Assembly: GCA_029959905.1 (NCBI GenBank)
Contig: JASCNZ010000003.1
Coordinates: 1-64,000, forward strand
Source of the DNA: Microbacteriaceae bacterium PS02344
GTDB lineage: Bacteria > Actinomycetota > Actinomycetes > Actinomycetales > Microbacteriaceae
DNA length: 64,000 nt
Direction of reading: 5' to 3'
Of the stretch, positions 1 through 10,746 are shown piece after piece (the first letter of the stretch is position 1; each line of letters begins with the position of its first letter). A program made the translations under genes and the position numbers. The notes beneath the pieces were generated by a model. That model saw nothing but the letters and a program-made list of their open reading frames with translations. It had not been told where the DNA came from and did no database searches.

Positions 1-58
1 TTTTTTAAACCACACTGCGCGGGGCGCGGGGGGGGGCCCCGGGGACCGGATACGAGGA
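1..58. other. Odd low-complexity window edge
   Basis: The first 45 bases are a T run, a mixed stretch and then long G and C runs, unlike the chromosome beyond. They may be a contig end with poor base calls. I see no gene here. Confidence 0.4.
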
Positions 59-81
59 CGGCCGCCCTCGCGGGCGGCCTT
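59..81 (-). terminator. Hairpin after tRNA-Pro
   Basis: GGCCGCC and GGCGGCC arms pair around a short loop directly downstream of the minus-strand tRNA-Pro. There is no T run on that strand, so it may end the tRNA transcript only weakly or act as a processing hairpin. Confidence 0.4.
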
Positions 82-90
82 CCGGTGTCA

Positions 91-168
<78 letters not shown>

Positions 169-220
169 TTTGCAACCCTCCGAGTCTACAAGGAAAACCC
201 GCGAGCGCCCAATCGGGCGA

Positions 221-1162
221 TCATCCGCGCGCCGTGAGGGTGAGCAGCGTCGCCTCTGGGCGACAGGCGAAGCGTACGGGGGCGTAGATCGAGTGGCCGC
301 ACCCCGCGCTGACGTTCAACGGCACGGTGCGTCCGTCATGCTCCCAGGTGCTGAGTCCCTTGGCCTGCCTCAGAGGGATGTCGCAGTTCGCGACGAGGGC
401 GCCGAAGCCGGGCAGGCACACCTGGCCCCCATGCGTATGACCGGCCAGGATGGCGTCGACACCGAGGTCGATGAAGCCGTTCAGCACACGCTGGTAGGGC
501 GCGTGCGCGACGCCGAGGACTGGAGTGGTCGAGGACCGGGCCCCGAGCGCGTCCAGAGCATCCGGCAGGTCGTCGAGGCGGTCCCACTTGCGATGGGGGT
601 CGTCGACGCCGGCGAGGTCGACATCGAGGCCCGCCACGGTGAGACGGGCCGCGGTGTTGTTCAGGTCGGTCCAGCCGAGCTCGTCCGTGAAATAGCGGTC
701 CATCGCGGCGGTGTCGAGGCGCTTCGGTTCGGCCGCGGTCTTCGACGGACCGGTGAAGTACTTGATCGGGTTGCGCGGCGACGGTTCGCTCACGTCGTTC
801 GAGCCGTGCACGAAGACGCCGGGAATGCCCGCGAAAGGCTCGAACGCCCGACGGATGCCCTCGAGACCGTCCCGGTGACCGAGGTTGTCGCCCGTGTTGA
901 CGATGAGATCGGGCTGCAGCTGGGCGAGCGACGCGAGCCAGTCCTGCTTGCGGTGCTGCCAGGGCGCCATGTGCACGTCGGAGATATGCAGGATGCGCAG
1001 GGGTGCGGAACCCTCGGGGAGAGCGGATGCCGTCGCCTCGCGCACCGTGAACAGGTACCGCTCGATGCCGATGCCCCACACCGCGGCCGCGGCGCCAGCG
1101 GCCCCCACCGCGCCGAGCGCGATGAGGGCCGGGTGCGCCGTACGTCGCGCGGTCACCCGCAC
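221..1162 (-). CDS. Metallophosphoesterase, membrane-anchored
   Basis: A 313-residue calcineurin-like phosphoesterase. It has an N-terminal membrane segment (about residues 12-35), then the metal-binding motifs in order: DVHM (near 61), GDN (near 93), the GSND motif (near 122) and a late GHTHGGQ (near 243). The start is GTG and overlaps the end of the upstream PBP gene by 10 bases, so the two are probably co-transcribed. M. tuberculosis has a similar phosphoesterase beside ponA2. The substrate is unknown. Confidence 0.88.
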   Translation of the reverse strand: MRVTARRTAHPALIALGAVGAAGAAAAVWGIGIERYLFTVREATASALPEGSAPLRILHISDVHMAPWQHRKQDWLASLAQLQPDLIVNTGDNLGHRDGLEGIRRAFEPFAGIPGVFVHGSNDVSEPSPRNPIKYFTGPSKTAAEPKRLDTAAMDRYFTDELGWTDLNNTAARLTVAGLDVDLAGVDDPHRKWDRLDDLPDALDALGARSSTTPVLGVAHAPYQRVLNGFIDLGVDAILAGHTHGGQVCLPGFGALVANCDIPLRQAKGLSTWEHDGRTVPLNVSAGCGHSIYAPVRFACRPEATLLTLTARG

Positions 1163-3690
1163 GCCACGTTCACGGTCGAGGACCGGGTCGTGGCGGAGCC
1201 GGGCGCCGGATCGGTCGCGGTGACCTTCGAGCCGCCGGTACTGCAGGTCGCGTCGAACTGCGGACTCAAGCCGGCCCCGAGGAGACTGGCCGAGGCCTGC
1301 CCGCGAGACATGCCGACGAGGTCGGCGGGCACCGTGGTGCCCTGGCCGTTGCTCACCGAGATCGTGATCGTCGCACCGTTGGGGGCCTGGCCCTGCGGGT
1401 CCTGCGCCACGACGATGTTGGTGGCCTGGTCGCTGTTCACCGGTGTCCCGTCGGCCACCGCGAAGCCCGCGCCCTCGAGGGCCGCCCTGGCCTCCTCGAT
1501 CGTCATGCCCACGACGTTCGGAACGTCGGTGAGCACCTGGCGGGTCAGTGAGTTGTCGGGCTGGGGGAATCGGTCGCCGCCGTAGGCGTCGTTCGCCGCC
1601 GACTGCGCGGCCTTCGCGAGCGGGTAACGCACATCGTTCAGGGTGTATCCGGTGCCGGAGCTACGCCGATAGATGTCGGCCTGCCCATCCCAGCGACCGG
1701 CCCACACGGCGGTGGCGACCTTGCTGCTGGACTCGATCATCATGGTCGACCACCGGTCGTGCGTTCCGGTCTTGCCGATGAGGGGGGTCCCGTCGAAGGG
1801 GTTCGCTCGTGAGCCGGTTCCACCGCCGGCCATGACGCCCTGGAGCGCATACGCCGCGGTCGCCGCGACCTCCGGGGCGAGGACACCCTCCTTGCAGTCG
1901 ATCTGCGGGATCTCGTGCTCCGTGCCGTCAGCGTTGAGCACCTTGTCGATCGCGCGCGGAGCGCAGAGCGTGCCGCCGCTCGCCACCGTCGCGTAGGCGT
2001 TCGCCATCGCGAGCGGCGAGATGTTCTTCGGTCCGAGCACGTCGGACGGCACATTCTGGTCCGTGACCTTCTTGCCGCTGGCATACGTGACGCCCATGCG
2101 GTCGGCCACCTTGTTGATGTCGCAGATGTCGAGCTTCGCGGCCATGGCGAAGTATCCCGAGTTCAACGACTGCGCCGTGAAGTTCATGACGCTGTTCGTG
2201 CCGCCCTGGCCACCGCCGAAGTTTCCGATCTTCTTGGTGTCGACGTTCTGGGTGTCGCCGCACACCTTCATCTTGAGGTTCGTCTGCACGCGGCCGTTGA
2301 GCACCTCGTTCACCGAGTGGCCCTTCTCGAGCCAGTCGATGAGCGTGAAGAGCTTATATGTCGAGCCGACCTGGAACCCGCCGGAGTTGCCGTACTTCGC
2401 ATCGCCGGCGAACACCAGCGAGGTGAACGCCTGGTCGTCGGACGCGGTCTCCTGGAAGTTCGTGTTCTGCGTCATCGAGAGGATGCGTCCGGTGCCAACC
2501 TCGACCGAGACGCCCGCAGCGCCGAAGTGCTGGTTGTCGACGTTCGCCGGAACGATGTCGGCCATGGCCTGCGCGGCCGGGTCCTGAATGCGCATGTCGA
2601 GCGTGGTGTAGATCTTGAGGCCGCCGCGACGCAGCAGCTCGCGACGCTCCTGCGGCGAGGCGCCGAATGCCTCATCGTTCTCGATAATCGACTTCACGTA
2701 CTGGCAGAAGTAGGCGCTGCGGCCGGCCGTGCTGCAGCCCTGGACGGGAACCTGGATCGCCGGCTGGATGGGGGTGGCCTTCGCCTCGTCGTACTCGGCC
2801 TGCGTGATCTTGCCGTCGGCGAGCATGCGGCCGAGCACGTAGTCGCGTCGGTTGAGCGTGTCGGCGAAGCCGTCGGCGAGGGAGTTCTGGCCCTCGGCGC
2901 GGTCGATGCGGAGCGAGTTCGGATTCTGCACGATGCCCGCCAGCGTGGCGGCCTGGGCGATCGACAGGTTCGCGGCCGACGTCGAGAAGTAATAGCGGGC
3001 CGCGGCCTCGATGCCGTAGACGGTGCCGCCGAAGTTCGCGATGTTCAGGTAGCCGAGGAGGATGTCGTTCTTCGAGTACTCCTTCTCGATCTGGATGGCG
3101 TACCGCATCTCCTGCAGCTTGCGCTCGATGCCGGCCGCGCCCGTCGCCTCGGTCGCCTCCTCCCAGCACTTCTGCAGGTCTTCGGCGTAGGTCTCCGACG
3201 CGGTGTCGGCGTTCTGCTCGCACTCCTGGATCTGCACGTTCTTCACGAACTGCTGCGTGATCGTCGAGGCGCCTCGCGACGAGGTGCCGCGGACGTTGTC
3301 GATGACGGCCTTGACGGTCGCTCCGACGTTCACGCCGCCGTGGTCGTAGTAGTTCTTGTCCTCCGACGAGAGGATCGCGTTGATGAGCGTGGGGGAGAGC
3401 TGCTCGTACGTGATCGGCACGCGGTTCTGCTCGTAGAACGTCGCGAGCACGATCGGGTCGCCGCCAGCCGGGTTGTTTGCGTAGATGGTCGACTGCTCCA
3501 TGGGGGCGTCGACCTTGAGGTTGTCCGGCAGCTTCTCGAACATCGTCAGAGCACTGTTGCCGGCGACACCGGTCATGGCGATGACGGGGGTCACGCTGGT
3601 GGCGACGAGGAGTCCGGCGACGGCGCTCAGGCCGACGAGCCCGAGCAGGCCACCGAGCACGCCTTTCACCGTACGGGTCTTGTGAGGCAT
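1153..3690 (-). CDS. Bifunctional class A penicillin-binding protein with PASTA domains
   Basis: An 845-residue peptidoglycan synthase (glycosyltransferase plus transpeptidase) acting outside the membrane. After a short basic N-terminus and one membrane segment it has the GT51 motifs SSEDKNYYDHGG and GASTITQQF. The transpeptidase motifs are STYK (catalytic Ser), SLN and KTGT. The C-terminus carries two PASTA domains beginning VPNVVGM and VPADLVGM. I chose the ATG at 3690 over an upstream in-frame ATG because it leads straight into the membrane anchor and leaves room for the divergent DUF4177 gene. It resembles mycobacterial PonA2. Confidence 0.93.
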   Translation of the reverse strand: MPHKTRTVKGVLGGLLGLVGLSAVAGLLVATSVTPVIAMTGVAGNSALTMFEKLPDNLKVDAPMEQSTIYANNPAGGDPIVLATFYEQNRVPITYEQLSPTLINAILSSEDKNYYDHGGVNVGATVKAVIDNVRGTSSRGASTITQQFVKNVQIQECEQNADTASETYAEDLQKCWEEATEATGAAGIERKLQEMRYAIQIEKEYSKNDILLGYLNIANFGGTVYGIEAAARYYFSTSAANLSIAQAATLAGIVQNPNSLRIDRAEGQNSLADGFADTLNRRDYVLGRMLADGKITQAEYDEAKATPIQPAIQVPVQGCSTAGRSAYFCQYVKSIIENDEAFGASPQERRELLRRGGLKIYTTLDMRIQDPAAQAMADIVPANVDNQHFGAAGVSVEVGTGRILSMTQNTNFQETASDDQAFTSLVFAGDAKYGNSGGFQVGSTYKLFTLIDWLEKGHSVNEVLNGRVQTNLKMKVCGDTQNVDTKKIGNFGGGQGGTNSVMNFTAQSLNSGYFAMAAKLDICDINKVADRMGVTYASGKKVTDQNVPSDVLGPKNISPLAMANAYATVASGGTLCAPRAIDKVLNADGTEHEIPQIDCKEGVLAPEVAATAAYALQGVMAGGGTGSRANPFDGTPLIGKTGTHDRWSTMMIESSSKVATAVWAGRWDGQADIYRRSSGTGYTLNDVRYPLAKAAQSAANDAYGGDRFPQPDNSLTRQVLTDVPNVVGMTIEEARAALEGAGFAVADGTPVNSDQATNIVVAQDPQGQAPNGATITISVSNGQGTTVPADLVGMSRGQASASLLGAGLSPQFDATCSTGGSKVTATDPAPGSATTRSSTVNVACG

Positions 3691-3777
3691 ACGCTTGATC
3701 GTAGGGGAGTTCCCTGAATACCGCCTCTGACGGGCCCGTGTCGATCCGCGCCCGCGACCGACCCGATTGGGAGAGCC

Positions 3778-4002
3778 ATGACCACGTGGGAGTACCTGAC
3801 CACGCCGCTGCTGATCCACAACACCGCGGCCATCCTCAACAACTGGGGCAAGCAGGGCTGGGAGCTCGTGCAGGTCGTGCAGGGGCCCGAGGGCGGTCTG
3901 GTCGCCTACTTCAAGCGCCCGGTGACGCAGGACGGCTCGAACCAGTCGGGTCTCGCCGCCGCCGCTCAGGCCGCGCGCCAGTTCGACGGGGGTGCCGCGT
4001 GA
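3778..4002 (+). CDS. DUF4177 small protein
   Basis: A 74-residue protein with the typical DUF4177 pattern of Trp-rich short strands (WEYLTTPL, NNWGKQGWELV) and a FKRP motif. Its role is not known. A GGGAGAG ribosome site precedes the ATG. The TGA stop overlaps the GTG start of the following RidA gene, so the pair is translationally coupled. It is divergent from the PBP gene across about 87 bases. Confidence 0.85.
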   Translation: MTTWEYLTTPLLIHNTAAILNNWGKQGWELVQVVQGPEGGLVAYFKRPVTQDGSNQSGLAAAAQAARQFDGGAA

Positions 4003-4457
4003 CCGTCTCCGCCCGGCTCGCCGAACTCGGCATCGACCTGCCCGCCGTCGCCGCCCCGGTCGCGTCGTACGTGCCGGCCGTCGTGCACGGCGGCGTCGCC
4101 TACACCTCGGGTCAGCTGCCCTTCGTCGACGGAGCCCTGCCCGCGACGGGCAAGGTCGGCGCCGACGTCGACCCCGACGACGCGAAGGCGTACGCGCGCA
4201 CGTGCGCCCTGAACGCGCTGGCCGCCGCCGCGGATGCCGCCGGGGGCGTCGACCGCCTCGGCGGTGTGCTCCGGGTCGGCGGGTTCGTGGCGTCCGTGCC
4301 CGAGTTCACGGGGCAGCCCGGGGTCATCAACGGCGCCAGCGAGGTGCTCGGTGAGATCTTCGGCGACGCGGGGCGGCACGCCCGCGCGGCCGTCGGTGTG
4401 TCGGTCCTCCCGCTCGACAGCCCGGTCGAGGTCGAGGTCGCTTTCCTCCTCGCCTGA
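3999..4457 (+). CDS. RidA family enamine/imine deaminase
   Basis: A 152-residue YjgF/YER057c/UK114 family protein. RidA proteins hydrolyse reactive 2-aminoacrylate and related imines. The family shows GGVAYTSGQLPF, a DDAKAYARTCALNALAA helix and VNG/ASEVL-type segments. This is the longer actinobacterial type (Rv3678c-like). The GTG start shares bases with the DUF4177 stop (GTGA). It converges on acs. Confidence 0.88.
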   Translation: MTVSARLAELGIDLPAVAAPVASYVPAVVHGGVAYTSGQLPFVDGALPATGKVGADVDPDDAKAYARTCALNALAAAADAAGGVDRLGGVLRVGGFVASVPEFTGQPGVINGASEVLGEIFGDAGRHARAAVGVSVLPLDSPVEVEVAFLLA

Positions 4458-4480
4458 GCATCCGTCCTCGTGTCTCGTGA

Positions 4481-6448
<1,968 letters not shown>

Positions 6449-6560
6449 CGGCAGACGCTCCTTTGCGGCTGGACATGCCCCGGTGGTGCGCCAGGGACAG
6501 AGTGAATCTAGTCTCGCCCACCGCGGCGGCATACTGCCGAAAGTAGGTAGCGTGGCGGGT

Positions 6561-6589
6561 TTTGTGAGGACGGTCGCCTTGTGTACGCT
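6561..6589 (+). promoter_or_regulatory. Promoter of the 6C RNA
   Basis: TTGTGA and TACGCT are separated by 16 bases. Transcription would start near 6595 and run into the two C-loop hairpins. It was identified by eye and is not tested. Confidence 0.5.
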
Positions 6590-6594
6590 CAACT

Positions 6595-6690
6595 CCAGCC
6601 GAATACTCATTCCGGCTTCTGCGCGCCCGATTCCCCCGATCGGATCGCGTCCGGCGGCACCTCATTCCCCCCATGAGGTGCCGCCTTCTT
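6595..6690 (+). ncRNA. 6C small RNA
   Basis: Two hairpins show C-rich loops, the hallmark of the actinobacterial 6C RNA family. Hairpin 1 has arms CCGAT (6627-6631) and ATCGG (6639-6643) around TCCCCCG. Hairpin 2 has perfect 13-bp arms (6653-6665 and 6673-6685) around TCCCCCC, followed by TTCTT, so it also acts as an intrinsic terminator. The position between acs and tadA matches the M. tuberculosis B11/6C locus. In relatives this RNA base-pairs with G-rich ribosome-binding regions of mRNAs. Confidence 0.85.
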
Positions 6691-6838
6691 CGTGCGCGGC
6701 GGCGGGTCGCCGACCGACGGTGACCGATTCGTTCGTCGTCGACGATGCGTCCTGCACGAAAGTGCGCTCGCGAGATGCTGTGCACACGTTGCGGGACGCC
6801 GGGGAATCCGTAGGGACGGTCCGATCTAGCGTCTTCGC

Positions 6839-7849
6839 ATGCCTGAACCGTTCCTCCTCCTCCCGCGTCCCGCGCCGGCCGACGGGCGCGGCGGCACTGC
6901 ACGCGAGTCGGACCGTCGCTTGCACGCCGATCTCGGCCCTCTCGCGCCGTGGGGAACGGATCTCGCGGTGACCGACATCTTCGTCAACGGCGCCGCCGGT
7001 CTCTTCGTCGATCGCGGAGCGGGAGTCGAGCACGTGCCCGAATGGCGGGCGTCGGAGCGGGAGGTGCGCGACCTCGCCGTCGCGCTGGTCGGGCGGGGCG
7101 GACGACACCTCGACGACCAGGCCCCCTGCGTCGACGTCCGGCTCTCGTCGGGGGTCCGAGTGCACGCGGTACTGGCGCCGGTCGCGACCGCGGGCACCGC
7201 CTTGTCGATCCGCATCCCTCGTGTCCGCGCTGCCGACCTCGAGGCGCTCACCGCACTCGGCAGCATCGACCGGCGTCAGGAGCGCTGGTTGCGGCGGCTG
7301 GTGGCCGAGCGCGCCAACGTGCTCATCACGGGCGGCACGGGCACGGGCAAGACGACCCTGCTGTCCGCTCTCCTCTCTCACGCCGCACCGGGGGAACGGT
7401 TGGTCACGATCGAGGACGTGGCCGAACTGCGCCCGAACCATCCGCACCACGTCGCCCTCGAGGTGCGGCAGTCGAACCTCGAGGGCGCCGGCGGGATCAC
7501 GCTGGCGCGACTGGTGCGGGAGTCGTTGCGCATGCGGCCCGACCGATTGATCGTGGGGGAGTGTCGTGGTGAAGAGGTGCGTGAACTCCTGTCGGCGCTG
7601 AACACCGGTCACGACGGCGGCGCCGGCACGATGCATGCGAGCGGTCTGGGTGACGTGCCCGCTCGTCTCGAGGCGCTCGGCGCGCTGGCCGGGATGGACG
7701 CGACCGCCCTCGCCCGTCAGGCGGTGAGCGCGTTCGGGGTGGTGCTGCACCTCGAACGGCTCCCCGACGGCACGCGATGCATCGGGCGAGCCGGGACGCT
7801 CGTCCTGCGCGGCGAGCGACTGAGCATCGAAGAGGTCCGGCCGTGGTGA
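6839..7849 (+). CDS. TadA-like pilus assembly / secretion ATPase
   Basis: A 336-residue CpaF/TadA family ATPase that would power Flp-type pilus assembly. The Walker A motif GGTGTGKTT lies near residue 160. A TIEDVAEL Asp/Glu box, the Walker B-like RLIVGECRGEE and the motif DGGAGTMHAS follow. It is shorter than proteobacterial TadA because the N-terminal region is reduced, as in mycobacterial Rv3659c. No TadZ gene precedes it. The stop TGA overlaps the next ATG by one base. Confidence 0.9.
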   Translation: MPEPFLLLPRPAPADGRGGTARESDRRLHADLGPLAPWGTDLAVTDIFVNGAAGLFVDRGAGVEHVPEWRASEREVRDLAVALVGRGGRHLDDQAPCVDVRLSSGVRVHAVLAPVATAGTALSIRIPRVRAADLEALTALGSIDRRQERWLRRLVAERANVLITGGTGTGKTTLLSALLSHAAPGERLVTIEDVAELRPNHPHHVALEVRQSNLEGAGGITLARLVRESLRMRPDRLIVGECRGEEVRELLSALNTGHDGGAGTMHASGLGDVPARLEALGALAGMDATALARQAVSAFGVVLHLERLPDGTRCIGRAGTLVLRGERLSIEEVRPW

Positions 7850-8751
7850 TGTGGCGTGCGGGTGGGGTGCGAGCGCGCTCGGGGGCGGTCGACGCGATGG
7901 AAGCGGCGACGTGCCTGCAGATGCTCGCGGTTCTCCTGCAGGCCGGCGCGCACCCCGCCGAGGCATGGCACCACCTGGCCACGACCGGCGATCCTCGCGC
8001 CGAGGCGATCGCGGCACGGCTTCGGAAGGGGGACGGGGTGGTCGAGGCGCTGGAGGCGGAAGGCGGTGCGTGGCGCGATGTCGCCGCCGCATGGGAGATC
8101 GCGACCACGGTCGGGGCGCCGTTGGCCGATGTGCTCCGGTCCGTCGCCGAGACGCTCCGAGACGCGGCAGCGGGCGCGGACGACGTACGGATCGCCCTCG
8201 CCGAGCCCGCCGGCACCGCTCGGCTGCTGCTGTGGATGCCGATGGCCGGGTTGTTCCTCGGACTCGTGCTCGGTTTCGACACCCTCGGCGCGGTCACCCG
8301 GAATCCGATCGGCGCGGTCTGCCTCGCCGTGGGTCTGGCGCTCGTCCTCGCCGCGCGGACCTGGACGCGCCGCCTTCTCGCGAGGGCCGTGCCCCCACCG
8401 GGCACCCCGGGTCTGCAGGCCGAACTGGTCGCTGTCGCGCTCTCCGGCGGGGCATCCGTCGAGCGGGCCCGGCGACTCGTCAGCGAGTCGTCGGTCGAGA
8501 TGGTCGACGACTCGCGCGTGCCGATCGTCCTCGACCTGTCGCGGAGCGCGGGCGTACCCGCGGTGGAGTTGCTCCGGGCCGCCGCCGCGCACGAGCGCCA
8601 CGCGGCTCGTGTGCGCGGACGGATACGTGCCGCGCGTCTGTCGACGCGCCTGCTGCTTCCGCTCGGGGTCTGCACCCTACCCGCCTTCCTCCTGCTCGGC
8701 GTGGCCCCGCTGCTGCTGAGCGTCCTGGGGTCGACCCCGCTGCCCACCTGA
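7849..8751 (+). CDS. TadB/TadC-like inner-membrane pilus protein
   Basis: A 300-residue T2SF-type membrane protein. Two T2SF-like helical regions (about residues 17-110 and 185-260) lie on either side of a hydrophobic pair (about 125-170), and a C-terminal membrane segment follows (LPLGVCTLPAFLLLG). It looks like a shortened single protein doing the work of TadB and TadC. The ATG start overlaps the TadA stop. CGCTGCCCACC is repeated three times (8738-8781) across its 3' end. Confidence 0.85.
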   Translation: MWRAGGVRARSGAVDAMEAATCLQMLAVLLQAGAHPAEAWHHLATTGDPRAEAIAARLRKGDGVVEALEAEGGAWRDVAAAWEIATTVGAPLADVLRSVAETLRDAAAGADDVRIALAEPAGTARLLLWMPMAGLFLGLVLGFDTLGAVTRNPIGAVCLAVGLALVLAARTWTRRLLARAVPPPGTPGLQAELVAVALSGGASVERARRLVSESSVEMVDDSRVPIVLDLSRSAGVPAVELLRAAAAHERHAARVRGRIRAARLSTRLLLPLGVCTLPAFLLLGVAPLLLSVLGSTPLPT

Positions 8752-8846
8752 CGACCGCTGCCCACCCGATCGCTGCCCACCCGACGCACCCCACCGAACC
8801 ACGAAGACCGGGCGCATCCGCGTCCGCAGAGAAGAAGGAGACACCC

Positions 8847-9035
8847 ATGACCACGACACGCTCAGGGCGCCCACGCCCGTCCCGGACCGCGCACCTCCTG
8901 CAGAGGAGGGATGCAGGGGTCGCGAAACCCGGGCTCCCGCCTCTCGACGGACGTCGCGCGAGGACGCTGTTCGGCGACGACTCCGGCGCCGCGACCGCCG
9001 AGTACGCGATCACGACGATGGCGGCCGTGGTCGCC
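8847..9035 (+). pseudogene. DUF4244 pilin-like gene, 5' part, cut by the integrated element
   Basis: It starts at an ATG after AAGGAGA and encodes a basic leader ending in the family signature DDSGAATAEYAITTMAAV. The open frame then runs into element DNA and ends at 9212 with unrelated basic residues. The missing C-terminus is at 41669-41764. In the tad locus this protein is the presumed major pilin-like subunit (Rv3656c-like). The pilus is therefore probably not made while the element is integrated. Confidence 0.9.
9020..9035 (+). other. Left attachment junction (attL)
   Basis: GGCGGCCGTGGTCGCC aligns with GGCGGCGGCTGTCGCC at 41659. Both ends share GGCGGC and GTCGCC in register with the pilin reading frame. 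The crossover lies inside this segment, but the exact core cannot be fixed from one genome. Confidence 0.75.
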
Positions 9036-9063
9036 GAAAGGCATACTCTGTCAAGATGGCGGT

Positions 9064-10551
9064 ATGACCTCCGCACCCGGCCCCGTCCCGCGCGTTGCCA
9101 TCTATGCAAGACAGTCGGTCGACGAAGATCAAGGCATCGCTCAGCAGCTCGACGACTGTCGCACAGAAGTTCACCGCCGCGGTTGGCGCGTCGTCTCGGA
9201 ACACCAGGATAACGACACGTCCGCCTCCAAAGAGCGAGGACCGAAGACTGCGTGGTCAGCGATGCTGAAGGCCTTCGACGCCGGCGAGTTCGACACCGTC
9301 ATCGTTACCGAGACGTCGCGCATCACCCGCAGCCTCGTCGACGTGCTCGACATACGGCCGCCGCGCCGCGACATCCGAGTCGTCGTGATCCGCGAGGGCA
9401 TCGACACTGAGCTCGATGATTTCATGCTCAAGCAGCTCGTGCTTCTTGCTGAACGCGAGGTCCGAATCAAGACAGAGCGAGCTGCGCGCTACGCCGTGGG
9501 GCGGCGGCTCGCAGGGCATCCCACGCCAGGCAAGCCCCCGCACGGGTACAGCTGGGTGCCGAGCATCGAACGAGACGCTGCCGGTACGAGGTACAAAGTC
9601 AACGACGCCGAAGCAGCGGACGTTCGACATATCTTTCGCGAGTTCCTCGCCGGCGCACCGCTTGCTCAGATCGCTCGAGATCTCAGCGACGCTGGCAAGT
9701 TGACCCGTCGAGGCGTTCGCTGGCAGTCGACGACAGTTCGACGGGTCCTGCTGAACCCGCTCTATGCGGCGCTCCTCCCGCCAGCTCAGCCGACGGGCGA
9801 GTTCGATGCGACGGCCATTGACCTGGAGTCCTGCACGCCGGGCGCATGGGAACCCATCATCGAGCGCGAACAGCTAGTTGCAAGCCGTGGACGCCTGATC
9901 GGCGTACGACCGAACCACACTGGTACTGCACGAAAGTGGCTCTTATCCGGGCTCGCTGTGTGCGCGATTTGCTCGCGCTCCATCCGTTCGGCCAGCGGCG
10001 AGACCCATCCCACAGCCCGCAAGAGTGGCGGTGGTGCAGCACCGTCGCGTCGTTACCACGCGTATCGCTGCCCGAATGGTCACTTCATGCGCAACGGTGA
10101 CATCATCGACCGGTACGTCTCCGAGGTCTGCATCGCGCGCCTCGCGGAAAAAGACGCTGCGGACCTCGTGGCCCCGCGTTCGGACGCGATCGACATCGCC
10201 ATGCTCAATTCGACACGCGAAGCTTTGAAGCGCCGCCGACAGTTGATCGCGAGCTTTGTCGCGCGCGGATTGATGACTGACGCCGAGGCCGACGAGAGCC
10301 TGGTGGGCATCGCTCGCGAGCTACAGACGATCGGCGATCAGATAGCGCTCGCGGTTCTCGAGGATCCGCTGGCTGAACTAGCTCTTGTCGACGACGTCCG
10401 AGAATGGTGGAGTGACGCGACTTTGGCTCGACGACGCCTCCTAGTCGAGACCCTCATGGTGGTCAGGATCCACCCGGTGGGTCACGGCAAGCGAGTGACG
10501 ACTCTCGACGGTGCCGCAGACAGCGTCACATTGGAATGGACCAACAGGTAG
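9064..10551 (+). CDS. Large serine recombinase (integrase)
   Basis: A 495-residue site-specific integrase. The N-terminal resolvase domain starts RVAIYARQS, with Ser18 as the expected nucleophile. It includes TETSRITRS and the long helix after LVLLAEREVRIKTERA. A recombinase domain (GHPTPGKPPHGYSW...) follows, then a zinc-ribbon-like region (CAICSRS near 305 and YRCPNGH near 338) and a coiled-coil C-terminus. The ATG at 9064 lies 28 bases inside attL, as usual for integrases of such elements. I see no separate excision factor beyond the small HTH gene at 16904. Confidence 0.93.
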   Translation: MTSAPGPVPRVAIYARQSVDEDQGIAQQLDDCRTEVHRRGWRVVSEHQDNDTSASKERGPKTAWSAMLKAFDAGEFDTVIVTETSRITRSLVDVLDIRPPRRDIRVVVIREGIDTELDDFMLKQLVLLAEREVRIKTERAARYAVGRRLAGHPTPGKPPHGYSWVPSIERDAAGTRYKVNDAEAADVRHIFREFLAGAPLAQIARDLSDAGKLTRRGVRWQSTTVRRVLLNPLYAALLPPAQPTGEFDATAIDLESCTPGAWEPIIEREQLVASRGRLIGVRPNHTGTARKWLLSGLAVCAICSRSIRSASGETHPTARKSGGGAAPSRRYHAYRCPNGHFMRNGDIIDRYVSEVCIARLAEKDAADLVAPRSDAIDIAMLNSTREALKRRRQLIASFVARGLMTDAEADESLVGIARELQTIGDQIALAVLEDPLAELALVDDVREWWSDATLARRRLLVETLMVVRIHPVGHGKRVTTLDGAADSVTLEWTNR

Positions 10552-10746
10552 AGCTCCCCACGACGTACTGACTCTCTCGGAGAGCGAGTCGCTGGGTCAT
10601 CGGCAGGTATCGACGCCCGCGGCTTGCGGGGCGGAGATCACCGTTCCATCCCAGCCGCGATCGTGGCCGCGTACCGAGGTGTTCGCGCATGCCTTCAGAC
10701 TCTTGGCGGCCCTCCGCCCAGTGCCGACCGCGGTATGGTGCACCGC
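10552..10746. other. Gap between integrase and MUG113-like gene
   Basis: About 195 bases with no convincing gene, strong hairpin or repeat. It probably holds the promoter of the following gene. Confidence 0.4.

Noticed and set aside
3738..4457. Longer 239-codon form of RidA
   Set aside because: The extra N-terminus is a shifted frame of the DUF4177 gene; the GTG at 3999 gives the family length.
6653..6690. Hairpin at 6653 as the acs terminator
   Set aside because: It lies upstream of acs, not downstream, and is the second hairpin of the 6C RNA.
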